64,000 nucleotides of DNA from Undaria pinnatifida (taxonomy: Eukaryota > Sar > Phaeophyceae > Laminariales > Alariaceae): assembly GCA_012845835.1 (NCBI GenBank), contig JABAKD010000027.1, positions 14,360,332-14,424,331 on the forward strand, read 5' to 3'. The notes under the pieces were generated by a model. It had not been told where the DNA came from, ran no database searches, and was given only the letters and a program-made list of their open reading frames with translations. Shown piece by piece: positions 20,801 through 29,537 of the stretch. Position 1 is the first letter of the stretch; every line of letters starts with the position of its first letter. The translations under genes were made by a program, and so were the position numbers.

Positions 20801-23533
20801 TCCAGCTGTGGGATCGAAGATTAAGCTTTCGTCGAAATTGATATTTGCAAGCTGGGCGTGATACTCCGTACGTGCGTAATACTGGGTGTGTGTGTCCTCA
20901 TTAATAAGGATATAATTCGGTGACTTCCCTTGGAATTAGTTTGTACCAGGGTCAACAGCGATGTTAATCAAACTGCGCACGGAAACTACATAATAACCCG
21001 TTTTTGAGGGGGACAAAATCTGACGGCTGTGGAATGCACCTGTTTATTTTATATGTCCTGTTGTCGTATGACCGGTGAGGGGAGGGGGGCGGGTAAAAGG
21101 GAGGTAGGTAGCATAAATGAACAGGAGCTTTGCAGCACGCGTGATGCTAGTAGGCGATGGTGGGGGCGGCGGGAAGGGGGGGAAGGGGGGTAGTAGTTGG
21201 AACTTGAAGACCATATAATAAATGAAGCTACATGACACAACGAATAATATCGTAACACAATCATTTAATTTGTATGATATCAATATTGAGTAAAGTATAT
21301 AGCGCGTTGATCTTTCCAATATGGATATCATCTCCCTCTAACATCGAAAAAAATGGATAAGACAACGTCGACCACAAGAGGACAAGAACACACGCACACT
21401 CACAGCCGACCGGTTCTGAATGCTCTTATTTCGTGCTTTCCGCTTAAGAATATGCGCCGCCACCATGTTACCATGCGATTGCATTGTTTGTCACGCTGCG
21501 CCAACACAACCGGTGTTAACTATGGAGTCGGCTCACGCTAGGGGTGCGGCAAAATTTTCTGAGCTCCTGGCATGAGGAACTCAGTACCTCACGCAAAACA
21601 TCACTTCGAAGACGTGCCTTCGCGCAACCCGACCAACATGCATATGCGCTAAGACCTGCAACAAACATACTCGTACAATTATCGTGCTAACCGATAATGC
21701 CCCACGTGCGATTCTCAACCTGTCATAATGTCAGAAACGTTTGACCCAACATATGCATCCCCTACCGTGGGATAATGTAGTGTTAGCATTGGGAAAAATG
21801 GACCTAGGGACCGACTACGGCAATGAAGGGGTGCCTCTGGTTCTGTAACGGTCACTCACATGAGGGTTGCTTGGATGTTACATCTTTGGTATTGGTTGCT
21901 TGCTGTCCGCCGGTTACCTTCTGACAAAAGGAGGAGGCGGCGCTGTTCGTTCAGGCAGGCGATAACGCCTGCCAACTATGAAAGGGACAGCCGCTATAAA
22001 TCATTACGCTCCAACGGGGTAGAGGGGGTACCATAACACTAGCCCACCCTGAAGGGCCATATATGCAGATCCATAGAAAGATCAGGTGGAACTAAATCAA
22101 TCCGGAGAATTCGGAGAATCAAAGATGCGACGCTTCACAACCCACTCTCAGCACCTCTAACTTGCAAGACAAAAAACTATTGGACGGGGTACAAAAAAAA
22201 GGCACCAAACGTCTCACATACAGGTAAGTGAAAGTCATCAAAACGCGTATGCGGCGAAGCAGGCATCACCATACCTAACGTATCGGTCAGGTGAAAGTCC
22301 CGGAAACACGCAAAATTCGAAGCACACGTAAAAGTCCTAATACCGCTACGTGGGAGCCAACTAAACGCGTACAAAGCGAATCAAACAACAACAGGGTGAA
22401 CGTACCGGTACGTGAAATTCAGTGGGACGCGTACAAGGCGAGTCAGACGCAACAAGTCTGAACGTACTGGTGCGTGAAAGCCGAAAAAGCAAAAGCTGGA
22501 ATCACCGGAAAGCTGAAAATGGATAACCGTACTCTGGGGAGCGGTGTCGCTCGTTTAGCTAGCAACAACATGATGACCTATGACTAGTCGGGCGCACTGC
22601 CGACGACGCCAGTGTAGTAGTATTGGGCAATATGGGCCTAGGGACCGTCTACTGCTGACTATGCAGAAATGCCTCGGGCTCTGTAATGGTCACTGACACG
22701 AGGGCTGCTTGGTATCTGGGATAAGTTGCTTGCTGGCCGTCGGATACCTTCTCACACAAGGGGGGACGAAGCCGTTCGTTCAGGCAGGCGATAAGGTCTG
22801 CCAGCTATGCAGGGGGCAGCTGCTATATACATCACATAACGGCCGAACTATATATAGTCTATGTATCATAACGCCCGAACGGGGTAGAGGGGCGCGAACA
22901 CCATACTCGTAGTAGTGGTTCAATTCGTAAGTCCGTTCTTGAGCAAGACATTGAGCTTGTCGCGCGAGTGGCCTACAATCAGTAGTGAATTGAGGCTATA
23001 ATACTGCATGCAATACAATAATACAATTAATTGCATACAACGATATAATACCATTTTATGTGCACATAATGTAAAATACCACCGTATACATATTGCTATG
23101 CCTGGTATAGTATAATATGAAAATAGTATATATGGTGTCAGTTGTATCAAATGCTTCGCATGTTTCCCGCGCCCGCTTTCCGCGTTACCCCCAGGAATGC
23201 CTCCAGTACCACCTGGACGATAAATTGTACAGCTCGGGCGCTTACGGCGACGTTCCATGCGCGAATTGTGAGCAGTGCATCGTTCGAAGGAAGCGTCCCT
23301 GCCGCTATTCGGGCTGTTCGCGCTATTCCGGCGGCACTTTGGGAGTCGTTGGCCTGGCCCTCGCTAATGCTGCAGTATCGCACATCCTGCGGCCCGGAAC
23401 TCGGGCACCTCGAGACAAACTATGCAAGAGAAGAGACTTCGGACCTAGTACATTAATAGACTTTCTTTCTAGTGGGTCTCCTTTGCTTTTCTTATGTGTT
23501 CTGGGAATGAATATTAAGGGTGGTCGACGTTAA
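5659..23533 (+). CDS. TIMP-like NTR domain secreted protein, copy A (probably truncated)
   Basis: Copy A is assembled from four exons: 5659-5813, 9425-9761, 14424-14627 and 23195-23533. The start codon lies in CCCCAGCATGG, the same context as in copy B. Residues 1-24 form a signal peptide ending V-D-A, leaving Cys-Ser-Cys at the mature N-terminus as in metalloproteinase inhibitors of the TIMP family. Exons 1 and 2 (164 aa) carry the six NTR cysteines in the same order as copy B. Exon 1 ends in phase 2 and exon 2 starts with the one base that completes Arg; the later junctions are phase 0. Exon 3 encodes one cysteine-rich module but has a TGA at 14583-14585, so the product would stop at 217 aa. 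The exon at 23195 is reached only if that stop is bypassed. Copy B, 26 kb downstream, is intact. The NTR part looks functional; the C-terminal part looks degenerate. Inhibition of metalloproteases is inferred from the fold and the free N-terminal Cys only. Confidence 0.72.
5814..7800. other. Copy A intron 1, first part: nothing recognised
   Basis: The donor GTGAGG opens an intron of 3.6 kb. This part is AT-richer than the exons and shows no coding signal, no inverted-repeat ends and no tandem array that I can support. Confidence 0.5.
7845..8510 (+). repeat. Degenerate tandem repeat, unit about 160-230 bp
   Basis: Four loose copies share GAGCGCTTCCCGTAC-like starts (7906, 8139, 8299, 8489) and GTGGTCACTGAAGAG-like segments (7850, 8088, 8253, 8432), with GTTTGGCGTTGAT-type and GGCATAACGT-type blocks between. 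It lies within intron 1 of copy A. The function is unknown. Confidence 0.65.
8850..8930. repeat. ACATAACACATAAT minisatellite
   Basis: About 80 bases of ACATAA/ACACATAAT/ACATAATG variants in tandem. Tyr/Cys/Val-rich frames on the - strand come from this array. Confidence 0.85.
9425..9761 (+). CDS. Copy A exon 2: core of the NTR domain
   Basis: The acceptor CCCGCAG|G completes Arg from exon 1. The exon encodes the beta-strand-rich NTR core. Visible landmarks are Y-T-V-x-T-T-x-L-Y-K, then G-N-S-A-A-C-G-V, E-E-Y-L-L-G, S-L-C-D-L-V-M-V-W-S-S and T-G-C, supplying cysteines 4, 5 and 6 of the TIMP pattern. A short Cys-rich tail (DLCDGSC) precedes a phase-0 donor CAG|GTTCGG. Copy B exon 2 aligns along its whole length with two extra codons, and most residues match. 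Confidence 0.85.
9762..10860. other. Copy A intron 2, first part: nothing recognised
   Basis: There are G-rich runs (for example 10268-10281) but no coding signal or repeat family that I can support. Confidence 0.4.
10861..11252 (+). repeat. Tandem duplication, two units of about 197 bp
   Basis: Unit 1 (10861-11056) and unit 2 (11058-11252) agree closely. Both start at a CCCCCTGGGGG-type block followed by TGCGTTTGTTTTTCAAT and end in CGTACCTA. Differences are mainly in G and T homopolymers, as expected for a recent duplication. The - strand frame of 97 codons simply runs through both units. Confidence 0.92.
11253..13285. other. Copy A intron 2, middle: microsatellites only
   Basis: The region holds ATT/AAT runs near 11740-11790, a GTT/GGT tract at 11818-11890 and a 27-bp direct duplication around 12365-12423 separated by an A-run. 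No gene is supported. Confidence 0.5.
13286..14005 (+). mobile_element. Family C MITE, copy 1, expanded by an internal minisatellite
   Basis: The left end GCGTGCTACGATAG at 13286 and the following segment to about 13375 match the left half of other family C copies. From about 13905 the text resumes with a GGCCATGATGG / CATCCGTTGG / TTCTCCAAAATCA order that matches the right half of the family (compare 53640-53700). Between them lies the 11-bp minisatellite. The far right inverted end is missing or merged with copy 2. Confidence 0.7.
13379..13892 (+). repeat. 11-bp minisatellite CATTCTTGTCA
   Basis: About 46 tandem units of CATTCTTGTCA with a few variants (TGCCT, TCTTA, CATACATG). Because 11 is not a multiple of 3, all three + frames stay open and give His-Ser-Cys-His-Ile-Leu repeats. 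These are not proteins. Higher-order blocks are visible: the CCTCATTCTTGTCACATACATG variant occurs at 13495 and 13682. Confidence 0.95.
14035..14285 (+). mobile_element. Family C MITE, copy 2
   Basis: It starts GCCTGATACGATAGAGGT and ends CTATCGTAGCCCGCG, an inverted match. The interior has the family blocks GGTCTTAAGCTCCCAAATTG and the A-run before the right end. It lies 139 bases upstream of copy A exon 3. Confidence 0.8.
14424..14627 (+). pseudogene. Copy A exon 3: cysteine-rich module with in-frame TGA
   Basis: The acceptor is CTCGACAG|GAG. The first 53 codons match the copy B modules (ECLFYTDSSTEEYYCADVC, then CGDGEMCSL, VQC and the APCPP block). TGA stands at 14583-14585. After it the same frame continues to CDCTCHDSQ and a normal phase-0 donor CCCAG|GTGAGA, exactly where the other modules end. 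The exon is 68 codons against 60-61 in copy B, with the extra length around the stop. So the exon boundaries survive but the reading is cut. Alternatives are a genuine shorter protein ending here, or an assembly error. Confidence 0.75.
14628..16780. other. Copy A intron 3, first part: nothing recognised
   Basis: No open frame with family resemblance, no inverted-repeat ends and no tandem array that I can support. A G-run at 16405-16413 is the only notable feature. Confidence 0.4.
17105..19010 (-). pseudogene. Gag-like retroelement remnant
   Basis: Consecutive - strand frames (19010-18378, 18287-17934, 18036-17359, 17350-17105) give low-complexity, gag-like protein pieces. They are a Pro-rich segment, an Ala/Arg-rich probably helical segment, a segment reading FTQQLTFVVGALWDAL, and then an Arg/Gly-rich (RGG, GGGGGDDR) tail like a nucleic-acid-binding domain. 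Frame changes coincide with G/C homopolymers such as the G-run at 18702-18744. No protease, reverse transcriptase, integrase or recombinase motif is visible nearby. It lies in intron 3 of copy A. It may instead be composition-driven open sequence. Confidence 0.4.
19999..20469 (+). other. Unrecognised open frame, 156 codons
   Basis: An ATG-started frame with mixed composition and a hydrophobic first 35 residues. I see no family motif, no conserved partner in the window and no splice context. It lies inside intron 3 of copy A, so it is probably chance or transposon debris. Confidence 0.2.
20792..21080 (-). repeat. Family B dispersed repeat, reverse copy
   Basis: In reverse complement this matches family B: CCAGCTGTGGGATCGAAGAT at 20802, the GTGTCCTCATTAA block, the CAGGGTCAACAG block, and GACCGGTGAGGGG at 21070. 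It is more diverged than the copies at 40-46 kb. Confidence 0.75.
21771..22912 (+). repeat. Pair of direct repeats of about 250-280 bp
   Basis: Segment 1 (21771-22043) and segment 2 (22614-22912) share GCCTAGGGACCG-type starts, GTAACGGTCACTCACA/GTAATGGTCACTGACA, GTTCGTTCAGGCAGGCGATAA and a GGGGTAGAGGGG end, at roughly 75-80 percent identity by eye. Segment 2 carries a short insertion with TATATATAG. The minisatellite at 22190-22500 lies between them. Confidence 0.75.
22190..22500 (+). repeat. Minisatellite, unit about 70 bp
   Basis: About four imperfect units. Each contains a GTACCGGTACGTGAAA-like block followed about 20 bases later by ACGCGTACAAGGCGA. The clearest units are at 22355-22425 and 22425-22490. 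Confidence 0.65.
23195..23533 (+). pseudogene. Copy A terminal exon homologue, cysteines lost
   Basis: The acceptor CCCCCAG|GAATGCCTCCAGTACC is nearly identical to that of the copy B last exon at 51547. The frame starts ECLQY and keeps C-E-Q-C and C-R-Y-S-G, but two cysteines of the copy B version (in WYCSDTC) are Ser and Tyr here. It then runs on 60 residues past the position of the copy B stop before TAA at 23531-23533. It is only used if the TGA in exon 3 is avoided. The lost cysteines and the C-terminal extension suggest relaxed constraint. Confidence 0.6.
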
Positions 23534-25244
23534 AGCTCCTGCTGCACCAGATACAGGATCTACTGTAATTTTTCTAGACCATGATCTACATCGTGATCTG
23601 AGCCTAGGGGTGTAATGTTTGTGGGTGATCGACGTTGAATCTCATGTTGTCTGCACATTGTTGGATGTCAAACATATCATAATAACATAATAACTGTGCA
23701 TGGATGAGTTTTCTCACAGGAACGACATTTTTTTCAGTATCCCCTGATTGTCGTGATCACAATGATCACAACCGGTTGGATTAGTGGTTAGCAGCCAACA
23801 GTGCCTAAGCGCGTAGCTGCGTGAATGTTGGCTTCTTACATGGATAACCACGGAGATCGATCGCGCAAGCTTGTTGCGAGGGACAAGGTTGAAACGTGGG
23901 GAGGGTGGAGAATATTAGCTTGCCGTCAAGTCGATGGTGGGGTTGCTGGAATCGTGCGTGTCGTGCGACCAACGCGATCTGTACGACAACAGAAGCGATG
24001 TCTAGTAGATGTGCAGTACGAGTCGTCGCCGTTGCTGCTATTGTTGTTGCTGTTGTTTTGACATGAAGTAACCGTCATAGGCCTAGTCCGAAGTCAGAAG
24101 ACAGGCTCCAAAACGTATGGAGTGGAACAATACTTAGGGAATGTATGTGTGTCCGGTGCCTGGTGTACAGTATACGTTTCGTACCTGATTCCTGGTATAT
24201 GTAAGTAGAACTAAGGAGGTTTTTGCATAGTAATATAATAGCAGTATCGTGGTCTCACGCTCCGCCTAGTGAGCGCGGAGCGGGACCTGTCACGGACAGG
24301 GGCGACAAAACGTGGTCCGGAACATAGTCTATATAGACTATATATATATATATATATATATCTGGAAACTTAGCCGCTTGGATTGTCGTCGAATGCAAGG
24401 GGGTAAAACGACGTTGAGGAAATGGCATTGTTGTTGCTGTTTGGCAGGGAGGAGGGCTGATATAGTGTATATTAGGTCCGTGTAGATCGAGAGCAAAAGC
24501 TACCCACGGTTTCGACCAAGCTTTAGCGAGAAATATGGTCGGACAACCAGCGAACACTCGGAAGCACATCATGATATTTTCATACCTCAGCTCAATCGAG
24601 AGTAGGAAAAGGAGTCCTGTGGCATGGTATAAGAAACAATTACAATGCTTTGTATGACAGCTCCGACCGTTTGCCAACTTGCGGTCATCCCTTGACAACC
24701 CCCCCCTCCCCTCCTCCACACTATATTAATAGCTTCTACCCATCATGCCATACTTCCAACATTTATTATTCTTCTATTCAGTTGTGGGCCCGGTCATTGA
24801 TCATCGCGGCCATCCCTGTGCACCAGCTTGTCTCAAGTGTTCGTGCACATTCTGGACACTACAACATCACGACAGCATAGATAGCAGCATGAGTTTTATT
24901 GGAAGAGGAAACGACTGGCCCTTGCTACTTTATTAAACAAGCATACATTCATAACTACAAGCTACGGCCAACGACGTTGTACTTAAGTCGTATACCTGGT
25001 AACGTGTACGGGGTAACATCGGACGAGCATACCTGTCTGGTATACGTATAAGGAGATCCGCGCGGGTTCCAAGATTTGAGCGGCCTATTTCGAGCGTTGT
25101 AGGACCGTTCACCTGCTTCACACTTACCATAGCAGCATTCGTGTATACATTTCCAAGTTGCACGTTAGTTGGATTGCGACTCTGCGGCTGTTGTTTGAAT
25201 GTCACCCGCTGTACGTCAAGCGGAAATTATTGTCAATGTCGCGA
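23534..25244. other. Intergenic, nothing recognised
   Basis: There is a (TA)n run at 24339-24361. The short frames on both strands show no family resemblance. Confidence 0.4.
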
Positions 25245-25476
25245 AGCGGCAAAGCAGCATTTTCGAGGTTTCTTAACCCAAAACCGTCGGAAATAGCCCA
25301 TTATTTTCATGATTATCGTTGTGTACCTAGGAGACCATGGGATTTTCATCCGGTAGCAGTTTTATTTTCCTCCATAACAGTTTTTGGGTTGAGAAGGATT
25401 TGTCTCAAGTTCCCAAATTGAAGAGTAGTACTACAAAAAAAATGGTGCGCACACCTCTATCGTATCTGTCGTCTCA
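25245..25476 (+). mobile_element. Family C MITE, copy 3 (left end lost)
   Basis: The interior and right end match the family: GTCGGAAATAG, GTGTACCTAG, CATCCGGTAGCAGTTTTA, the CAAATTG block, an A-run and CACCTCTATCGTA. The left end is diverged beyond recognition. Confidence 0.7.
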
Positions 25477-26689
25477 CGTTTCGGTGTGACAGGTTAAGCT
25501 CCTCCAGTGTGGAAACTCGGTTAGTATGATAAATTGTTCAATTTTATACTCCGATATTATTTTCAAAGCTATTAATAGAGCACATTTATGTCCGTCAGGT
25601 TGCGCGAACGACTGTGTTCGAACTAATGTGTCGGGTGGCATATTGAGCTCCTAGTGTTAAGAGTTCAGAAACCCCTGCTGCACCCCTAGCGTGGGATGGC
25701 CAACCGGTAGTTCGAAATGTCGAGAGACATACAGTACGGCTCCCTCAAGTGTGCCGGTTAAATAGTCCCGGTTGACGCAGAAATACGATCGCTTGGCAAC
25801 AGAGGGGAATAGGCTGCAGTGGAATTCTCCGGGGTTGTGCCGGCTGCCGCAGTAGTGCCGTGTTGTGTTTGCTAGAACACACCGGCACTGCTGAACGACT
25901 TCTACTGAAACAATAACAAGGTACCGACAGTTGCCGTAATCATCAAGTACGAGTTTTTTGTGTTATATTGCTCATCCTTACTATTGTCTTCGAACTTGTA
26001 TTTTTCCTTCTCCCTCCCTAGACCTGACATCTCAAATCCGTGGTCTCTACGCAGGCTCTTCTCCCCTCCTACCCACTACGGTACGCGCCTTCATTTCTAT
26101 CTCGAGAAGATTTTAGCTATTTCTTCCCTTGTCGACCAGCATCGAATCTCGCATACCCACGCTGCTAGGCGCTCTCAGCAGTTGATTTCTTTGTGTTTTT
26201 TTGTACTCTTGCAAATAAACTCAAAAATCCGACCAATCAATGTGAGATTCTAACTTCAGAACCAGCACTAGTAGCATACCAGGGTAAACACTAGACCAAC
26301 GGGGCGAACGTTTTAGACCTATTTATTTTAGAAGTTTCATTTGATTGCCAACAGAAAATTATTTGTTGTCACTTGCATCGAGGGGTCATGCTAGTGACTG
26401 CGCAGCCCACATAGTTCATGCTCAGTACCACACGGCAATATTGAAGTATGGGTATACGCACCCTTGATACAAGGTGCGTGGTAATCTCTATGCGGCGTAA
26501 CTTTCAGCTTGGACCTAATCAGTTCTATTACCACTTTGCTAATTTAATTAAGAAATCACCGTCACTTGTTTCGAATCAATCTCCTGCTGCTGCCTTTCAT
26601 TGTCAACAACACCCTCCGCATTTGAATCGAACCAAAGTATAATGTCGGCAAAGGCCAATCTGTTCGATGACGACAAGACTTGTCAAGGA
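25477..26689. other. Intergenic, nothing recognised
   Basis: No coding signal or repeat family that I can support. Confidence 0.35.
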
Positions 26690-28050
26690 TCGCGATTTCT
26701 CCGGACTATGAAACATAAACACCCAACACACACGTTGGCTCCAACTTCAATCGGTACTCTTGGGCGCAAAAGCGCAGGGAATTGGTCATGCCCCTTTCGC
26801 GACTTCAGAGGGGGACCGTGGCAAAACGAAATGTGAAATAAAAGAGTAAGGGATGTGTCCAATGTAACACAAGGAGGTGTACGACACGCCCTTACCATGT
26901 TGATGCTTGTTGTACGTTTGCACGCTATTCCTAGATTATCGTAAAGACCGTACGTTTCACTTTTAGAACCTTCACCTGGGCCCCTCAATAGTAAACGGAT
27001 ACACGTGCCCAACCACAAATTTCTGAACCACAAACAGCAACTCCTGGACGCAAGCAACAAACGACCAGCCGAAGCTGGTCCGTACGGGGTCCTTTCGCGT
27101 TGGCTTAAACTTAGCATTCTGAGTGGTCTGCCGAAGCTGGTTTCTTTGTCCTTGGATTCGCAGCAAACGCCTCTCGATACCCCTCTATCCGACATCCCTC
27201 CACGACTTTGATCGTGTCTCCCGCAGCATGGCGATAATGATAAGACCGTAGTCGTTCCCATCCGACCAACCACGGCTTCTAGGGTCGTTTTCCTGCCCCC
27301 TCTCCGTGCTACAGTAGCGCCGTTCTGGGATATTGTTATCCCACCGTCCTCAAGGTTGTTGTTGGCGGTTCTATGCCCACGCCCCTATCAACGCCACCAA
27401 CAACCTATGTTGGACCCTGTCATGTTTGTGCCGTACGCGAAGTAGGCAATACATCCCGCATTGCTTCTTGAAACGATCTCGTAGTTGACGCCGTTTGAAA
27501 CTGTCCAAAGGCTTACGAGGTCGTAAAGCAAACGTGCGAAGGACACACGGAGACATGCAGATCCTCATCGTGGACCAGCTCGGGCATATCCACACCCTCG
27601 TACCACGCTTTCCGTCGCCCCCACGTCGATGCTGAGTTCCTCGGGCATACCATCCAGCCTGCCAACGTATGCCCAGACAACGATAAGGTCGCTGCTCCTT
27701 ACAACAGGCCCGCGCCGATTTAAGTGGGGTTCTTATACAGCCTCTTATAGGTGGCCTTATCAGCTACTATCAGGTACAACATGTCCCCCTGTGTTCGCCC
27801 GTCAAAGCTCTCCTTAAGCACAGCGTTCAACATTTTCTTACACCTCGTCCGAAGCCCGTTGCCAGCGAACTAACGCACCATCATGGACCAACCGCAGGCC
27901 TACGACAGACTTCGCGGTCACGCCACCAATCGTTGCTCAATCATCCGCCTCTGGTGGCTCGTATTAAGCCACTGCTCCTCATTCTCCACTTGGCCTGATC
28001 CATGGACCTAAAGGCGCTATGCCTCCACTCGGTAAACCTCCCGAATCACC
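26690..28050 (-). pseudogene. Possible degenerate retroelement polyprotein remnant
   Basis: On the - strand several frames carry short coding-like stretches broken by stops and shifts, such as MLYLIVADKATYKRLYKN near 27790-27740 and YEGVDMPELVHDEDLHVSV near 27600-27540. The style recalls polyprotein pieces of LTR retrotransposons. I cannot name a domain with certainty and see no terminal repeats. A decayed host gene is equally possible. Confidence 0.3.
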
Positions 28051-28889
28051 GCCGACTATGGTTGGGATGCAACATCCACACCTAGCCGCCAACTAGCTAT
28101 ATCTACCAAAGCGGCATAGACAACACACTACCGTAGAGTGTGTAATCCGTTTCCGTTTCTCCCAACCCCCTACGCTGGCTCCTTCCGCGGCCGACACCGC
28201 TGTAGGTTCTCTCAAACGTCAACAAAGTGTGGAACATATATATTGCACCCATCGGTGCCGCAGAGAAAAGGCGTTAGCACGAGAGCCGTGAAACATCGTT
28301 CCGGTGAGCACAGCAAGCGCTGTACAGAAATAGGCATATAACGAATGGTCTGGCTCTGACGCCGTCGCGGGGGCGAACGACACACACCTAAGGACTTGAA
28401 GGATAGCGTGCTCGGCGGCCGAACGTTATGTGTCATGGAGAAAATAAACGAAAGGGCAGCAACACACGGAGCGTTGGGTCGCTTTCGATAGCCCCAGGGA
28501 TGGTAGTTGCGATACTTGAAGTGTCGACGGCGGCCGTAGTAACGGTAGCGTCACAATAAACGGCAGTGACAACTGCGCACGTTGGCCATCAGCGACAACA
28601 TCGCCGAGGGTTCCACTGCGGCGAACCAAGACGACGCAAGCTAGTTAATAATCTCGCTAAAGCAAAACTCTGTATTTCTCTGGCCCCGCCATAGGTACAT
28701 GGATTCCCACGCAAGGAAGGGCCATAGCACATATCGTGCGCTTGCAAGATAACGCTACAAGATAGTATGTAGTGTTCTAGTGTGGCTAGGGAAAGGTGGG
28801 CGGGTTAGGTAAGGAGGTGGCGCTGTGAAAATTGCCGTGCACTCGTGAGGAGGATGGCGGACCACGCCATCGTCAAAATTCCCTCCCAG

Positions 28890-29537
28890 GCACCACCGGT
28901 TGCAAGACAACGATATCAGCAATGCGTTAAGCTGACCCCGATCGTCGATCAATCTCTAAAGGAAGAAAGACTTGGAGTAGCCGATGTACTGCCGTGCATG
29001 AGGTAAGGAGCTTGTCATCTGCACGGCGACACGTACAAGAGAATCATACTGCGTGCCCGAGACAAGTTAGACCAGAACTGTAGCCACAGGAACCCAACCA
29101 CCGAGCCGCCAATGGTGCGGTGGTCATGGCCAATGCTAAGCAAGCGGCAGGCCTCTCCAGGTACAACAAAGAACCCAAGGCTTCCATCGCGTGTAGATAA
29201 CTCCGCATGCCAGAAGAGATAATAACGATCGCTACAAAACATAAGAAATCCCGTGACATGTGTATTGCCTCGTTCAACTTGGGGCTAGTGGAAGGGATGA
29301 GCAAGCCCACCTTGCAGGCGGATAGCTTGTGGAGAAAGCCCACCTGCATTGCACACAAGCACATCTCGCCCCGGCACCGGAAGCGCCATGACGGCGCCTA
29401 TGACGGCGCCCAGCTTTTCGCGGCCGAACGCGCTGGTAGAGGAGAGCGCCCCAACCAATCTGGTGGAACTCGCGGGGGTGCGGAGACAAATGCTGAAGAA
29501 ACAGCAAGCGCGAGCAGCAGAGAGGAAGAGAAAATGA
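28890..29537 (+). CDS. Last two exons of an unrecognised gene
   Basis: Exon 28890-29002 has a good acceptor (TTCCCTCCCAG) and donor (ATGAG|GTAAGG). It reads APPVARQRYQQCVKL, then LTPIVDQSLKEERLGVADV and LPCMR, ending in phase 2. The next acceptor CCTTGCAG at 29317 supplies the base that completes Arg. From there a frame runs 73 codons to TGA at 29535-29537, ending in a basic tail (QQARAAERKRK). Phase agreement and the amphipathic, charged composition argue for a real gene. Exons upstream of 28880 were not resolved, although a coding-like stretch around 28377-28486 (containing MEKINERAATHG) may belong to it. Function is unknown. Confidence 0.45.

Noticed and set aside
26683-27273. - strand frame of 196 codons as an intact gene
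   Set aside because: No domain, and neighbouring coding-like pieces are broken by stops. Kept only as possible retroelement debris.
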